Positions 27,561 through 36,426 of a stretch of DNA of 47,407 nt are shown here, in pieces (position 1 is the stretch's first letter; every line of letters starts with the position of its first letter). A model generated the notes under the pieces. That model was not told the DNA's origin, searched no databases, and saw only the letters and a program-made list of their open reading frames with translations. The DNA is from Streptomyces huasconensis (GTDB lineage Bacteria > Actinomycetota > Actinomycetes > Streptomycetales > Streptomycetaceae), in the NCBI GenBank assembly GCA_004010275.1, contig RBWT01000044.1, positions 1 to 47,407 of the forward strand, read 5' to 3'. The translations under genes were made by a program, and so were the position numbers.

Positions 27561-27594
27561 GCCGCAAGGGCGCTTATCCACGCGCCCTTGCGGC
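27561..27594. repeat. 13-bp perfect inverted repeat upstream of the ATP-binding regulator
   Basis: Arms GCCGCAAGGGCGC (27561-27573) and its exact complement (27582-27594) flank an eight-base loop TTATCCAC. It lies 42 bases before ATG 27637, in the divergent region after the membrane gene start. It could be an RNA hairpin in the leader or an operator. Confidence 0.75.
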
Positions 27595-27636
27595 AATACG
27601 TATCGGTATGTCGAGCCGCAGCCAGGAGGCTGGAGC

Positions 27637-28113
27637 ATGAGCATCTGGTGGTCTCTCCATTTGCGGCGCGAAGCTGCGAGCGTTCCGCTCGCCCGCCGCC
27701 TGCTGATCGGCACGATGGAGACGGCGGGCGTGGACCCCGACGTCTCCTTCGACCTGTCGCTCGCCCTCAGCGAGGCCTGTGCCAACGCCGTCGAGCACGG
27801 CGGCGCGTGCGGGAACGGCACCGCGGGCGGGACAGGCGCCTACCGCGTCACGGCCTACTTGGACGGCGAGAAGTGCCGCATCGAGGTCGCCGACTCGGGC
27901 CCCGGCTTCCCCGGAGCCTCGCACGGCTGTCCGGCAGCGACGCCGCGCCCGGCCGCTGCCGAGACGGACGAGCACGGCCGGGGCCTCTGCCTCATCAGGG
28001 AGCTGGCCGACCACGTCCACCTCGGCAACAAGCCGGGCGCGGGCGGCGGCGCGGTGATCAGCTTCGACAAGATGCTCAAGTGGCGCGAGGGCGCGCCGCT
28101 GATGACGGCCTGA
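27637..28113 (+). CDS. ATP-binding (HATPase_c) anti-sigma-type regulator, 158 aa
   Basis: This is a small single-domain protein of the RsbW-like HATPase group that Streptomyces has in dozens. It has an N-box EACANAVEHGG, G1 box DSGPGFPG and G2 GRGLCLI. Such proteins bind ATP and often act as anti-sigma kinases or partners of PP2C phosphatases like the one at 29751. AGGAGG lies seven bases before ATG 27637. A 13-bp inverted repeat precedes the gene and a hairpin (28145-28161) follows it. Confidence 0.85.
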   Translation: MSIWWSLHLRREAASVPLARRLLIGTMETAGVDPDVSFDLSLALSEACANAVEHGGACGNGTAGGTGAYRVTAYLDGEKCRIEVADSGPGFPGASHGCPAATPRPAAAETDEHGRGLCLIRELADHVHLGNKPGAGGGAVISFDKMLKWREGAPLMTA

Positions 28114-28144
28114 CGCCCCGTCCGCGGTCCGGACCCGACGCCCC

Positions 28145-28161
28145 CCTCCGCGATCCGGAGG
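28145..28161. terminator. Hairpin between converging genes
   Basis: CCTCCG (28145-28150), five-base loop, CGGAGG (28156-28161), between the end of the ATP-binding gene and the end of pepP. The short perfect stem can act in both directions. Confidence 0.5.
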
Positions 28162-28177
28162 AGGGCGGCAGCAGGTC

Positions 28178-29650
28178 TCAGCCCTTGAGCCGCGCCATCC
28201 ACGCCTCGACCTCGTCCGAACGCCGCGGCAGCGACTCCGAGAGGTTCCGGTTGCCGTCCTCCGTCACGAGGATGTCGTCCTCGATCCGGACGCCGATGCC
28301 GCGGTACTCCTCCGGCACGGTCAGGTCGTCCGCCTGGAAGTACAGGCCGGGCTCGACGGTCAGGCACATGCCGGGCTCCAGCGTGCCGTCGACGTAGGAC
28401 TCACGGCGCGCGGCGGCGCAGTCGTGGACGTCCATGCCGAGCATGTGACCGGTGCCGTGCAGCGTCCAGCGGCGCTGGAGGCCCAGTTCCAGGACGCGCT
28501 CGACGGGGCCCTCGACGAGGCCCCACTCCACCAGCTTCTCGGCCAGCACGCGCTGCGAGGCGTCGTGGAAGTCGCGGTACTTGGCGCCCGGCTTCACGGC
28601 CGCGATGCCGGCCTCCTGGGCCTCGTACACGGCGTCGTAGATCTTCTTCTGGAGTTCGTCGAAGCGGCCGTTGATCGGCAGCGTGCGGGTGATGTCCGCG
28701 GTGTAGTACGTGTGCGTCTCCACGCCGGCGTCGAGGAGGAGCAGCTCTCCGGAGCGCACCGGGCCGTCGTTGCGCACCCAGTGCAGCGTGGTGGCGTGCG
28801 GGCCGGCGGCGCAGATGGAGCCGTAGCCGATGTCGTTGCCCTCGACGCGGGCGCGCAGGAAGAACGTGCCCTCGATGTAGCGCTCGCTCGTCGCCTCGGC
28901 CTTGTCGAGGATCTTCACGACGTCCTCGAAGCCGCGCGCGGTCGAGTCGCAGGCCTTCTGGAGCTCGCCGATCTCGAACTCGTCCTTGACGAGCCGGGCC
29001 TCGGAGAGGAAGACGCGCAGCTCCTCGTCGCGTTCGGCGGTGACCTTGTCGGTCAGCGCGGCCTCGATGCCGGCGTCGTACCCGCGTACGACACGCACGG
29101 GGCCGGTGGCCTCGCGCAGCGCCCCGGCCAGCTCGCGCACGTCGGAGGCGGGGATGCCGTACAGCTTCTCGGCCTCGGTGAGGGAGTGGCGGCGGCCGAC
29201 CCACAGCTCGCCCTGGCCGTCCAGCCAGAACTCGCCGTTCTCGCGGTCGGAGCGCGGCAGGAGGTAGATGGTCGCGTCGTGGCCGCTCTTGGTCGGCTCC
29301 ATGACCAGGACGCCGTCCTCGGTCTGGTTGCCGGTGAGGTACGCGTATTCGACGGAGGCGCGGAAGGCGTACTCGGTGTCGTTCGAGCGGGTCTTGAGGT
29401 TGCCCGCGGGGATCACCAGGCGCTCGCCGGGGAAGCGCGCGGAGAGCGCGGCGCGGCGGGCCGCGGTGTTCTCGGCCTGCGGGATCGGCTGCAGGTCGTG
29501 CAGCTCGGTGTCGGCCCAGCCGGACTTCATGTTCTCGGCGAGCTCGTCGGACACGCCGGGGTACAGGCCGTTCTTCCGCTGCTTGATCGGCTCCTCTTCG
29601 GTCTCCTCCGGGGTCTCCGGGGTCTCCGGGTTGAGAGCGGCGTCCGACAC
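28178..29650 (-). CDS. pepP: Xaa-Pro aminopeptidase (aminopeptidase P)
   Basis: This is an M24B metallopeptidase of 490 aa that removes N-terminal residues before proline. The N-terminal creatinase-like domain covers about 60-200. The catalytic domain shows all five metal ligands: two Asp in LLLDAGVETHTYYTADITR, His in GTGHMLGMDVH, Glu in LTVEPGLYF and Glu in GVRIEDDILV. The first 25 residues are acidic low-complexity (PETPETPEETEEEP). GTG 29650 has AGGAGG six bases upstream. It is cytosolic, with no signal peptide. Confidence 0.93.
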   Translation of the reverse strand: MSDAALNPETPETPEETEEEPIKQRKNGLYPGVSDELAENMKSGWADTELHDLQPIPQAENTAARRAALSARFPGERLVIPAGNLKTRSNDTEYAFRASVEYAYLTGNQTEDGVLVMEPTKSGHDATIYLLPRSDRENGEFWLDGQGELWVGRRHSLTEAEKLYGIPASDVRELAGALREATGPVRVVRGYDAGIEAALTDKVTAERDEELRVFLSEARLVKDEFEIGELQKACDSTARGFEDVVKILDKAEATSERYIEGTFFLRARVEGNDIGYGSICAAGPHATTLHWVRNDGPVRSGELLLLDAGVETHTYYTADITRTLPINGRFDELQKKIYDAVYEAQEAGIAAVKPGAKYRDFHDASQRVLAEKLVEWGLVEGPVERVLELGLQRRWTLHGTGHMLGMDVHDCAAARRESYVDGTLEPGMCLTVEPGLYFQADDLTVPEEYRGIGVRIEDDILVTEDGNRNLSESLPRRSDEVEAWMARLKG

Positions 29651-29750
29651 GGTCTGCCTCCTAGGTACGACACTGGGCCACCCTCCATCGTACGGGCGTA
29701 CGGAAGGGGGCCCAGGGCCGTTGGGCCTCTTACCGCGCGTGGCCGCGGCC

Positions 29751-31162
29751 TCACGCGAAGCGGGCCGCCAGAAGCACCACGTCCTCCTCGCTGTCCGCGG
29801 TGTCGAGCCCGTCGGGAAGGACCGTGCGCAGGACGTGGTCGGCGATCGCGCCCGGGTCGTCCCGCAGGGGCTTCGGCACGCTCGCCGCCGCCGCGTGCAG
29901 CCGCGCGAACGCCCGGTCCATGGCGTCCCCGGTGCGGTGGAGCAGGCCGTCGGTGTAGAGAAGCACCGTTTCTCCGGGCTCCGCGGAGATCTCCACGCTC
30001 GGTGCCTCCCAGCAGGCGAGCATCCCGAGCGGCGCGGACAGGGAGGTCTCCACGAACTCCGTGCGCCGCTCCCCGATGATCAGCGGCGGGCTGTGCCCGG
30101 CACCGGCGAGCACGATCTTGCGCAGGGCGGGCTCGCAGTAGGCGAAGAGGGCGGTGGCGGACCGCGCGGGTTCGGTGAGCCGCAGCAGCAGTTCCAGATC
30201 GGAGAGTACGGCGACGGGGTCCTCGCCCTCCATCACGGCGTACGCCCGCAGGGAGGCCCGCAGCCGCCCCATCGCGGCGACGGCGCTGGGCCCCGACCCG
30301 GTGACCGACCCCACCGCGAGCCCGAGCGCGGCGTCCGGCAGCGGCAGCGCGTCGTGCCAGTCGCCGCCGCCGCGCGGCCCGGTGCGGTGCCGTGCGGCGA
30401 GCTGCACCCCGGTGACCCGCGGCAGCCGCGCGGGCATGAGTTCCTCGCGCAGGGTGGCGGCGGTGGTGCGGGCCCGGTCCAGCTCCAGCAGGCGGGCCAG
30501 GTGTTCGGTGGCGTGGGCCGCGTAGAGCCCGGCGAGGTGGCGTCTGCGCTCGGTCGGCTCGGCGGGCTCGTCGTACAGCCAGACGGCGGCGCCGATCCGG
30601 CCGGCCGCCTCGGTGGCCAGGGGCAGGGCGTAACTCGCGGCGTAGCCGAGGCGGGCGGCGACCTCGCGGTGGCGCGGGTCGAGGCCCGTCGTCGGCTGAG
30701 GAGGTCGGGCTGGACGATCTCGGTGGCGGGGCCGGGGGCGCCGGCCGTCGGCGCGTCCAGGATGCGGCCGTACGACGTCGCGCCGCGCGGCACCGTCTCG
30801 ATGTGGCCCAGCTCGGCGCGGGAGAGTTCCAGGCCGGTCGTGCTGTCCGGGCCCAGCCCGTCGGCCGGTTCGAGGACGACGAGGCCGCGGCGGGCGCCGA
30901 CGAGGGCGGCGCCGGCCCCGAGCATCTCCCGCAGGGCCTCGTCGAGGGTCTTCGTGCGGGCGAGCCGTTCGGTGAGTTCGTGCAGCGTGGTGAGGTCGGA
31001 GACCCAGCCCGCGAGGCGGTCCTGGAGCGCGGCGCCGGGGGCGCCGGGGGCGGGGGAGCCCGTCGGCGCGGGCGTGGTGGGCGCGGTGGGCGCGACAGTG
31101 TGGGCGGGCGGCGGAACAGTGGAATCGATTCCGGCCACTTTCGGAAGGTGCGGGGCGTTCAT
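29751..31162 (-). CDS. GAF-PP2C (SpoIIE/RsbU-type) protein phosphatase (one frameshift)
   Basis: From ATG 31162 there is a Pro/Ala/Thr-rich N-terminus, a GAF domain (about 45-190), a helical linker (LARLLELDRARTTAATLREELMPARLP) and a PP2C-type phosphatase domain with GGGDWHDALPL, MGRLRASLRAYA, LLLYTDGLLHRT-like strands and the final EDVVLLAARF. Such proteins dephosphorylate anti-sigma antagonists. Near 30690 the frame changes between EIVQPDLLS and GLDPRHREVAARLG (one base). Repaired length is about 470 aa. A 37-codon frame ends four bases upstream (separate entry). HATPase proteins at 27637 and 34655 are possible partners. Confidence 0.82.
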
Positions 31163-31165
31163 GGC

Positions 31166-31279
31166 TTACGGCTTTCCGGCCGGTGCGTAATGCTCAATAG
31201 CATCGCAAACCCCCATGTCATTCTGCGCCGCCAGCAATGTCTCCAGATGTACACGCCCTGGTGAGGGGATGTCCAGCAT
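31166..31279 (-). CDS. Possible small ORF (37 aa) directly before the PP2C gene
   Basis: The frame from ATG 31279 to TAA 31166 ends three bases before the PP2C start and is in the same frame with it. The peptide reads as a helix (VHLETLLAAQNDMGVCDAIEHY), which resembles, from memory, sequences at or before this phosphatase in other streptomycetes. GC at third positions is only about 62 percent, far below the neighbours, so either the frame is young, or it is a leader peptide, or an N-terminal extension of the phosphatase cut off by an in-frame TAA. AGGAC lies just upstream of the ATG. Confidence 0.4.
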   Translation of the reverse strand: MLDIPSPGRVHLETLLAAQNDMGVCDAIEHYAPAGKP

Positions 31280-31796
31280 TGTCCTGCTGGGATTCCTGGT
31301 GTCCGTGGGAATTCTGAGCCCAGAAAATGATCTTGATAAGTTGGCCGAAAACTGCGCAGGGCGAGGGCATATTGCGGTCGACTGACGTTGTTCGGTAGAG
31401 CGTTGCAGCGGTCGTGCTGGGTACGTACTCAGTGGCGACCAGGGGCAGTTGGGACCCGTCCGGAACCTCACGGAGCACCCGGACGTCTTAACGCACGACG
31501 ACCGTGCCCCATCCTCCCGTGGGGGAGGCGGCAAGCAATATCGCGTGACGGCAAACGCCAGGCGCCGCCACCCCACGCCACGTCAACGCTCGGTTCAGAG
31601 TGGTTCCCCATGCCGCAGGCTGGGGTCGGATGTGCCAGCTCGTACGTACAGCGAAGTGATCCACACGAAGTGATCGAAGCGATCCACGCATGGTGCGGTG
31701 ATCCACGCATGGTGCAGTGATCCACACTTGGTGTGATGTGGCCCGCAGTCTCCCCGGCGTCAAGCGCCGGCGTGCAACGGAAAGGAACGAGCGCTC
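31280..31796. other. 517-bp intergenic region, relatively AT-rich, with iteron-like repeats
   Basis: I see no convincing gene. The left part is the promoter region of the PP2C gene and is poorer in GC than its surroundings. A small hairpin CCTCCC-GTGG-GGGAGG is at 31513-31528. The right part carries direct repeats (separate entry) ending about 60 bases before the Prim-Pol-like gene. Confidence 0.6.
31658..31737 (+). repeat. 19-bp tandem iteron-like repeats
   Basis: Units GATCCACGCATGGTGCGGT (31681-31699), a copy with one change (31700-31718) and a diverged copy (31719-31737) are in direct tandem; a partial copy precedes them at 31658-31676. Each starts with GATCCAC(A/G), and with the base before it gives TGATCCACA or TGATCCACG, related to a DnaA box. 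Confidence 0.75.
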
Positions 31797-32474
31797 ATGC
31801 GCGAGATCCTCGGAAGGCGACGCAGGCTCCTGTCGTGGCGATGGGGAAGGAGGCCCGGCCGGAGCACCGGACAGATCGGTGCGGCCCTGACCTTCGCGAC
31901 CGCGTGGCGGTGGCCCGTCCTGCCGGGCGTCGGTCTCGACCGGCGTGACGGCACCCGGTGCGCCTGCCCCGACCCCGACTGTGTGGTGCCGGGCGCGCAC
32001 CCCCTCGACCCCGGGCTGCTCGCCGCCACCACCGATGAGCGGATGGTGCGCTGGTGGTGGACCAACCGCCCGGGCGCCCCCGTCCTGCTCGCCACCGGAG
32101 GCAGCGCCCCATGCGCCGTCAGCCTCCCCGTGACCGCAGGCGTGCGTGCCCTCGCCGCGCTCGACGAGGCGGGCATCAGGCTCGGCCCGGTGGTCGCCAC
32201 GGAGAACCGCTTCTACGTACTCGTCGCCCCGTACTCCCTGGCCCGGTTGGGCGAGCTGCTCTACGCCAAGGACTACGTCCCCGGCTCGCTCCGCTTCCAC
32301 GGCGAGGGCGGCTATCTCGCCCTGCCGCCCTCCGGCACGGGCCAGGGCCCCGTCCGCTGGGAGCGCGCCCCGCTGCCCGACTCGGCCGCCCCCTGGGTGC
32401 CCGACGTCGAGGCGGTCGTGGACGCCGTCGTCGACGCGCTCACTCGTACGGGTGTGAGCGCCCCCGAGTTGTAG
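31797..32474 (+). CDS. Prim-Pol-domain-like protein lacking the catalytic acidic motif
   Basis: The 225-residue protein has the layout of the N-terminal Prim-Pol (bifunctional primase/polymerase) domain of actinobacteria: ALTFATAWRWPVLPGV, RCACPDPDCVVPGAHP (a zinc-like Cys/His group), WWWTNRPGAPVLLATGG, a middle strand and RFHGEGGYLALPPS. Where catalytic members have a D-x-D (DLD) motif, this one reads CAVSLP, so polymerase or primase activity is doubtful. ATG 31797 has AAAGGA upstream. Iteron-like repeats precede it. Compare the catalytic-type relative at 39790-40821. Confidence 0.7.
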   Translation: MREILGRRRRLLSWRWGRRPGRSTGQIGAALTFATAWRWPVLPGVGLDRRDGTRCACPDPDCVVPGAHPLDPGLLAATTDERMVRWWWTNRPGAPVLLATGGSAPCAVSLPVTAGVRALAALDEAGIRLGPVVATENRFYVLVAPYSLARLGELLYAKDYVPGSLRFHGEGGYLALPPSGTGQGPVRWERAPLPDSAAPWVPDVEAVVDAVVDALTRTGVSAPEL

Positions 32475-32529
32475 GCCAATGGGTGCGCGGCGAACGGGCC
32501 GCGCGTCCGCCTGTCGTTATCTTCGGCGC

Positions 32530-33093
32530 ATGCAACGGCCCACGCGGCAACCCCGCCTGCTCGTGCTCCTGGGTGCCGTGGCCGTCACGGTTCTCCTCCC
32601 GCTCGCCGGCGCGTCCGCGGGGCCGGTCGGCGACGACGACGGTGACGAGAAGCCGCCCCTCCCCGCCCCGTCGCCCGTCCCCTCGAACAACCCTCCGGTT
32701 CGGGCGGCGGAGGAGCCGCCGCCCTCGCCGCCGGACGGCCTCGGCGCGGGCACCGAGGCCCGGTGCGGGCCCGAACTCTCCTCCCCCGACGGCATCGAGG
32801 CACAGACCTGTGTGCTCACTCAGGGCCACGACACGTGGGCCCGTACCTATTACCGCAACGCCACCGGCGACGACTTGAACGCCGTACTGACCTCGATGGG
32901 CCCGGACGCGCGCACCGTGCGGACGCACTGTGGAGTGGGCGCCGGGGACGAGCCGGGAGTCTGTGAGACGCCGCGTGAGCGGGCGGTGGGAGAGGCGGCG
33001 GAGTACTCGGCGGTGGCGGAGTTCGCCGCGGACGAGGCGGGGGCGCTGCTGCTGCGCTCGGGGAGCAACTCGCCGTCACCGCAAGGCAGTTGA
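32530..33093 (+). CDS. Small secreted protein of unknown function, 187 aa
   Basis: ATG 32530 opens a signal peptide (RLLVLLGAVAVTVLLPLAGASA) followed by an acidic then proline-rich linker (about residues 32-75) and a compact domain with four cysteines (EARCGPEL, AQTCVLTQG, RTHCGVG, GVCETP), likely two disulphides. No family recognised. No ribosome site is seen, but TTATCT lies eight bases before ATG, so a leaderless transcript from a -10 element is possible. The frame opens 17 codons earlier without sense. Confidence 0.7.
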   Translation: MQRPTRQPRLLVLLGAVAVTVLLPLAGASAGPVGDDDGDEKPPLPAPSPVPSNNPPVRAAEEPPPSPPDGLGAGTEARCGPELSSPDGIEAQTCVLTQGHDTWARTYYRNATGDDLNAVLTSMGPDARTVRTHCGVGAGDEPGVCETPRERAVGEAAEYSAVAEFAADEAGALLLRSGSNSPSPQGS

Positions 33094-33500
33094 GCCATGA
33101 ACCGGACCCGGACATGGAAGGGCCCGGTTGCTGGCGACGGGGGATGCACCAGCAACCGGGCTATCTGAACGGTAACAAGAGATCGGCTCCTGGCAAATTC
33201 GATCTCAGTTATCCGGACAGGGATTTACCTGTGCGTACGGGGAGTTGTGACAGGAGTCACGCTGTCCCCACCGACTGACTGGTGGGTCAGCGGCGTGTGA
33301 CGCGGGGGTGTCGACGCAGCGTGACGTGAGCGCGTCAGCGGAACGGACGGCGGAATCGTGTCGGCGGAGGCGGGCCCGTCCGGGTAGCTGTGGTGGACGG
33401 GCAGCCGGGGCGGATGGGTCAGCCGCCGCCGGACGGGCCGACCGTGGCGGACGGGTCGGCCGCGCCGGACGGGTCGGATGGGGCAGCTGTGGTGGACGGG
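33094..33500. other. 407-bp intergenic region with hairpins and a 9-bp-phased repeat
   Basis: No gene is supported. A strong terminator is at 33122-33161. Further hairpins are GTGAC-AGGA-GTCAC (33247-33260) and CCCACC/GGTGGG (33267-33286). From 33395 to 33500 the motif GGACGGG occurs five times at distances of 36, 18, 18 and 27 bases, all multiples of nine. Confidence 0.6.
33122..33161 (+). terminator. Terminator hairpin after the secreted-protein gene
   Basis: Arms GCCCGGTTGCTGG (33122-33134) and exact complement (33149-33161) with a 14-base loop, 29 bases after the stop of the secreted-protein gene. Confidence 0.75.
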
Positions 33501-34476
33501 TCAGCTGAGCGTGACCTGGCGGTTGGTGAGGCCGCCGCGTGCCCGGCGCTCGTCGGCGGTCAGCGGGGCGTCCGAGGCGAGCGCCGACGCCAGTCGCTCG
33601 GCGAACTCCGCGGCCGGCTTCTCGACGTCGTCCGCGCCGACGCCGCTCGGCAGGTCCCACACCGGCACGATCACACCGTGCGCGCGGAAGGAGCCGACGA
33701 GGCGGGTGCCCTCACCGAGGCTCGACGTGCCGGCCGCGTGCAGCCGGGCCAGGGCGTCCAGGAGCTGCTCCTCGGGGTGCGGCATGACCCAGCGCAGGTG
33801 GTTCTTCTCCGGGGTCTCGCACCAGTACGCGGAGTCCACACCCGTGAGCCGTACGGTCGGGATGGCGGCGGCGTTCGCCCGCTCCAGGGAGGCGGAGACC
33901 TCCGGCGTCGCGTTCTCCGAGTCCGGCACCCAGAACTCGAACCCGGCGTGCACCACCGGCTCGAACGGCGCCTCGGGGTCGAGCAGCTCCTGCAGGCGCG
34001 GCCCGTCGGCGGGGGCACGGCGGCCCTGCACCGGCGTCCCCGGCTCGGCCTCCAGGGCGCGCCGCAGGCGTCGGCGAGGTCGCGGCTGATGTCACCGGAC
34101 GAGGTGTCGTTCTGCAGGCCGATCAGGACCGAGCCGTCGTCGCGGCGCAGCGCGGGCCACGCCATGGGCAGCACGGTGGCGAGGGTGACCGAGGGAACGC
34201 CCTCGGGCAGTCCGTCCCGAAGCGTCAACTCGACGGTGGCGGCGGGCACCAGCTCGCGCAGCGCGACCCAGTCGCACTCGCCGGGCAGCCCCTCGAAGGG
34301 GCGCTGCACCAGCTCGGCGACGGCCTGGGCCGCGGCACGGCCGTGGCAGGCCTTGTAGCGGCGGCCCGAACCGCAGGGGCAGGGTTCGCGGGCGCGACGA
34401 CCGGAAAGTTCGCGTCGGCTCCGCCCTTGGACTGCGGCTGCTGCTTGCCCTTGGTCTGGGGGCGCTTCTTGGCCAT
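33501..34476 (-). CDS. SEC-C motif / DUF5926-type protein (two frameshifts)
   Basis: From ATG 34476 (GGGAGA eight bases upstream) the protein begins MAKKRPQTKGKQQPQSKGG. A SEC-C zinc motif (CPCGSGRRYKACHG) follows, visible in another frame near 34340-34385, then a long conserved region (GECDWVALRELVPAATVEL, DTSSGDISRDLADA, EPVVHAGFEFWVPDSE, NHLRWVMPHPEEQLLDALARL). Streptomyces proteins with this layout are annotated as DUF5926. Breaks lie near 34392 and 34066; each fits a lost C. Repaired length is about 325 aa. Function unknown; SEC-C motifs bind zinc and often protein partners. Confidence 0.75.
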
Positions 34477-34654
34477 CTTGGGTGTCTCCCGGCTGCGGCT
34501 CTCATGCTCTTGCGTACGGGCGCGAGCCTAGCCGTTGGTGCGGGGGCGGCCGGGATTCACTCCAGGGTGCCGGGAGCTTCGGTGTTCTTCCCGGCGCCGG
34601 GAGCTTCGGTTGCCTTCCGTGGCCTTGGCGAACCCCAGCGGGCCCACGTGGTCG

Positions 34655-35185
34655 TCAGTCCAGGTCGTCGAAGGGGTCCGCGAGGGCGAGGTCGCTCAGT
34701 GCGGCGGCCGACGGGGCGGCGACGCGCGTAGCGAAATCCTCGGGGCGGTGCCCCGCTTGCACGACGACCCAGACGGTGACCTCGCCGTGCACGTCGTCGC
34801 GTACGCCCCACGTGTCGGCGAGCGCCGAGATGATGTTGAGCCCGCGGCCGCCGTGCGCCGTGACCGACGGTGTGGCCGGAACGGGGCGGGTCGGGCCCCC
34901 TCCGTCCGTCACCTCGACCGTCAGCCGACCGGTCTTGTCGACGTGCCAGGCCGCTCGTACATCGCCGTCGCCGACCATTCCGCGGCCCAGCGGCCTGCCG
35001 TGCCGGCAGGCATTGCTGAGCAACTCCGAAAGGATCAGTACGGCATCGTCGATGACCGACTCCGACACTCCGCCGACGCGCAATTGATCACGCATCCGGT
35101 GTCTCGCTTCCCCCACGCCCGCAGGGCCATGGGGAACGGCCATGCTCGACGACGTGGGCACCTCCCGTGCCACCACCAACGCCAC
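34655..35185 (-). CDS. ATP-binding (HATPase_c) regulator, 176 aa
   Basis: I start at GTG 35185 because a near-perfect AAAGGAGG is eight bases upstream. The domain is a RsbW-like HATPase: N-box ELLSNACRHGR, G1 TDGGGP, G2 GGRGLNII. A short C-terminal tail is acidic (ALADPFDDLD). Likely an anti-sigma or serine-kinase type regulator. It belongs to the same broad family as the protein at 27637. The 178-base gap to the SEC-C gene has a 17-bp direct repeat (GCCGGGAGCTTCGGT, near 34568 and 34596) but no gene. Confidence 0.83.
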   Translation of the reverse strand: MALVVAREVPTSSSMAVPHGPAGVGEARHRMRDQLRVGGVSESVIDDAVLILSELLSNACRHGRPLGRGMVGDGDVRAAWHVDKTGRLTVEVTDGGGPTRPVPATPSVTAHGGRGLNIISALADTWGVRDDVHGEVTVWVVVQAGHRPEDFATRVAAPSAAALSDLALADPFDDLD

Positions 35186-35325
35186 CCCCGAGACCTCCTT
35201 TGCCCCACGCCACGGTGTGGATGCCCCAATGGACTGGACCGGAAACCGGCCAATCGCCCTCCGGTGACGCACTCGTAACGATCGAATACGGACCGAACGC
35301 GCCGGTGCACTCCCTGTAGCGGTGG

Positions 35326-36168
35326 TTACCGGAGTCCCAGGCGATCCAGTTGGGTCAGAACTTGCCTGGGGCGATTGGTGATGATCGCGTCGACACCGAG
35401 TTCGGCGCAGAGCTCGACGTCTTCGGGTTCGTTCACCGTCCATACGTGTACCTGGTGCCCCGCGCGTTTCAGCTTGGCCACGTAACCGGGGTGGTTGCGC
35501 ACGATCCGCAGGGCGGGGCCCGCGATGCGTACGCCCGGGGGGAGGCGGCCGTCGCGGTGGCGGGGCGAGACGAACTGCATCAGATAGACGGTCGGCAGCG
35601 TCGGGGAGGCGGCCCGCACGCGGTGCAGCGAACGCGCCGAGAAGCTCATGACCCGTACCGGAGAGGGCCCCTCCGCGGGCGGCGCGTCCAGACCGAAGCG
35701 CTTCAGCAGCATGAGCAGGCGCTCCTCCACCTGGCCCGCCCACCGCGTGGGGTGCTTCGTCTCGATGGCCAGCCGCACCTGGCGGCCCGACGCGTTGCTC
35801 TCGGCCACGAGTTCGAGGAGCCGCTCCAGGGTGAGGACGGAGGTGTCCGCCCCGGCGGAGCCCTCCCAGTCCGGGCCCTCGCCCTCCAGGGCCTCGTCGT
35901 GGTGCCGCTTCCAGGAGCCGAAGTCGAGGGCGGCGAGGTCGGCCAGTTCGAGGGCGGAGACGGCTCCGCGGCCGTTCGAGGTGCGGTTGACGCGGCGGTC
36001 GTGGACACAGACGAGGTGGCCGTCCGCGGTGAGCCGTACATCGCATTCGAGGGCATCGGCCCCGTCGTCGACCGCCTTCTTGTACGCGGCCAGCGTGTGC
36101 TCGGGGGCGTCTTCGGAGGCTCCGCGGTGGGCGACGACCTGGATCTGGTGCTGTCGTGCGAGGGTCAC
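35326..36168 (-). CDS. glpQ: Glycerophosphodiester phosphodiesterase
   Basis: The 280-residue protein splits glycerophosphodiesters into glycerol-3-phosphate and alcohol. GDPD motifs are clear: VAHRGASEDAPEHTLAAY (catalytic His, Arg, Glu), ALECDVRLTADGHLVCVHD (second His and metal ligands Glu and Asp), ETKH, and the late VHVWTVNEPEDVELCAELGVDAIITNRP. No signal peptide, so it is the cytosolic type. GTG 36168. The gene is divergent from the HtrA-like gene. Confidence 0.9.
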   Translation of the reverse strand: MTLARQHQIQVVAHRGASEDAPEHTLAAYKKAVDDGADALECDVRLTADGHLVCVHDRRVNRTSNGRGAVSALELADLAALDFGSWKRHHDEALEGEGPDWEGSAGADTSVLTLERLLELVAESNASGRQVRLAIETKHPTRWAGQVEERLLMLLKRFGLDAPPAEGPSPVRVMSFSARSLHRVRAASPTLPTVYLMQFVSPRHRDGRLPPGVRIAGPALRIVRNHPGYVAKLKRAGHQVHVWTVNEPEDVELCAELGVDAIITNRPRQVLTQLDRLGLR

Positions 36169-36289
36169 CGCGTCATGGTGCCATCACGGGGTGCCCGAGG
36201 GCTCGCCCGGAGGGCCGCGTCTCGCAGCGCCGGACACACAGGCTCGGCTTATGGTGCCCTGACAGCCCATGGGAAAAGCTGACTGGGGC

Positions 36290-36348
36290 AGACGCATGGT
36301 TGAGCAGGTAGACGCATAGTTGAGACAGACGCAACAGACGCAGTTGAG
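36290..36348 (+). repeat. Direct repeats upstream of the HtrA-like protease
   Basis: AGACGCATGGTTGAG (36290-36304), AGACGCATAGTTGAG (36310-36324) and AGACGCAGTTGAG (36336-36348) repeat at 20 and 26 bases in the promoter region of the protease gene. They could be binding sites of a regulator acting on one face of the helix. Confidence 0.6.
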
Positions 36349-36426
36349 ACAGACGCGCAGCAGTCGGCACAGCCAGGCCGTGACCGAGTACGCAAGCCAC
36401 GACAGCATGGACCGAGGAGAAGAGCT

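Noticed and set aside
31681..31737. CRISPR array
   Set aside because: The repeats are contiguous 19-bp units without unique spacers, and there are no cas genes.
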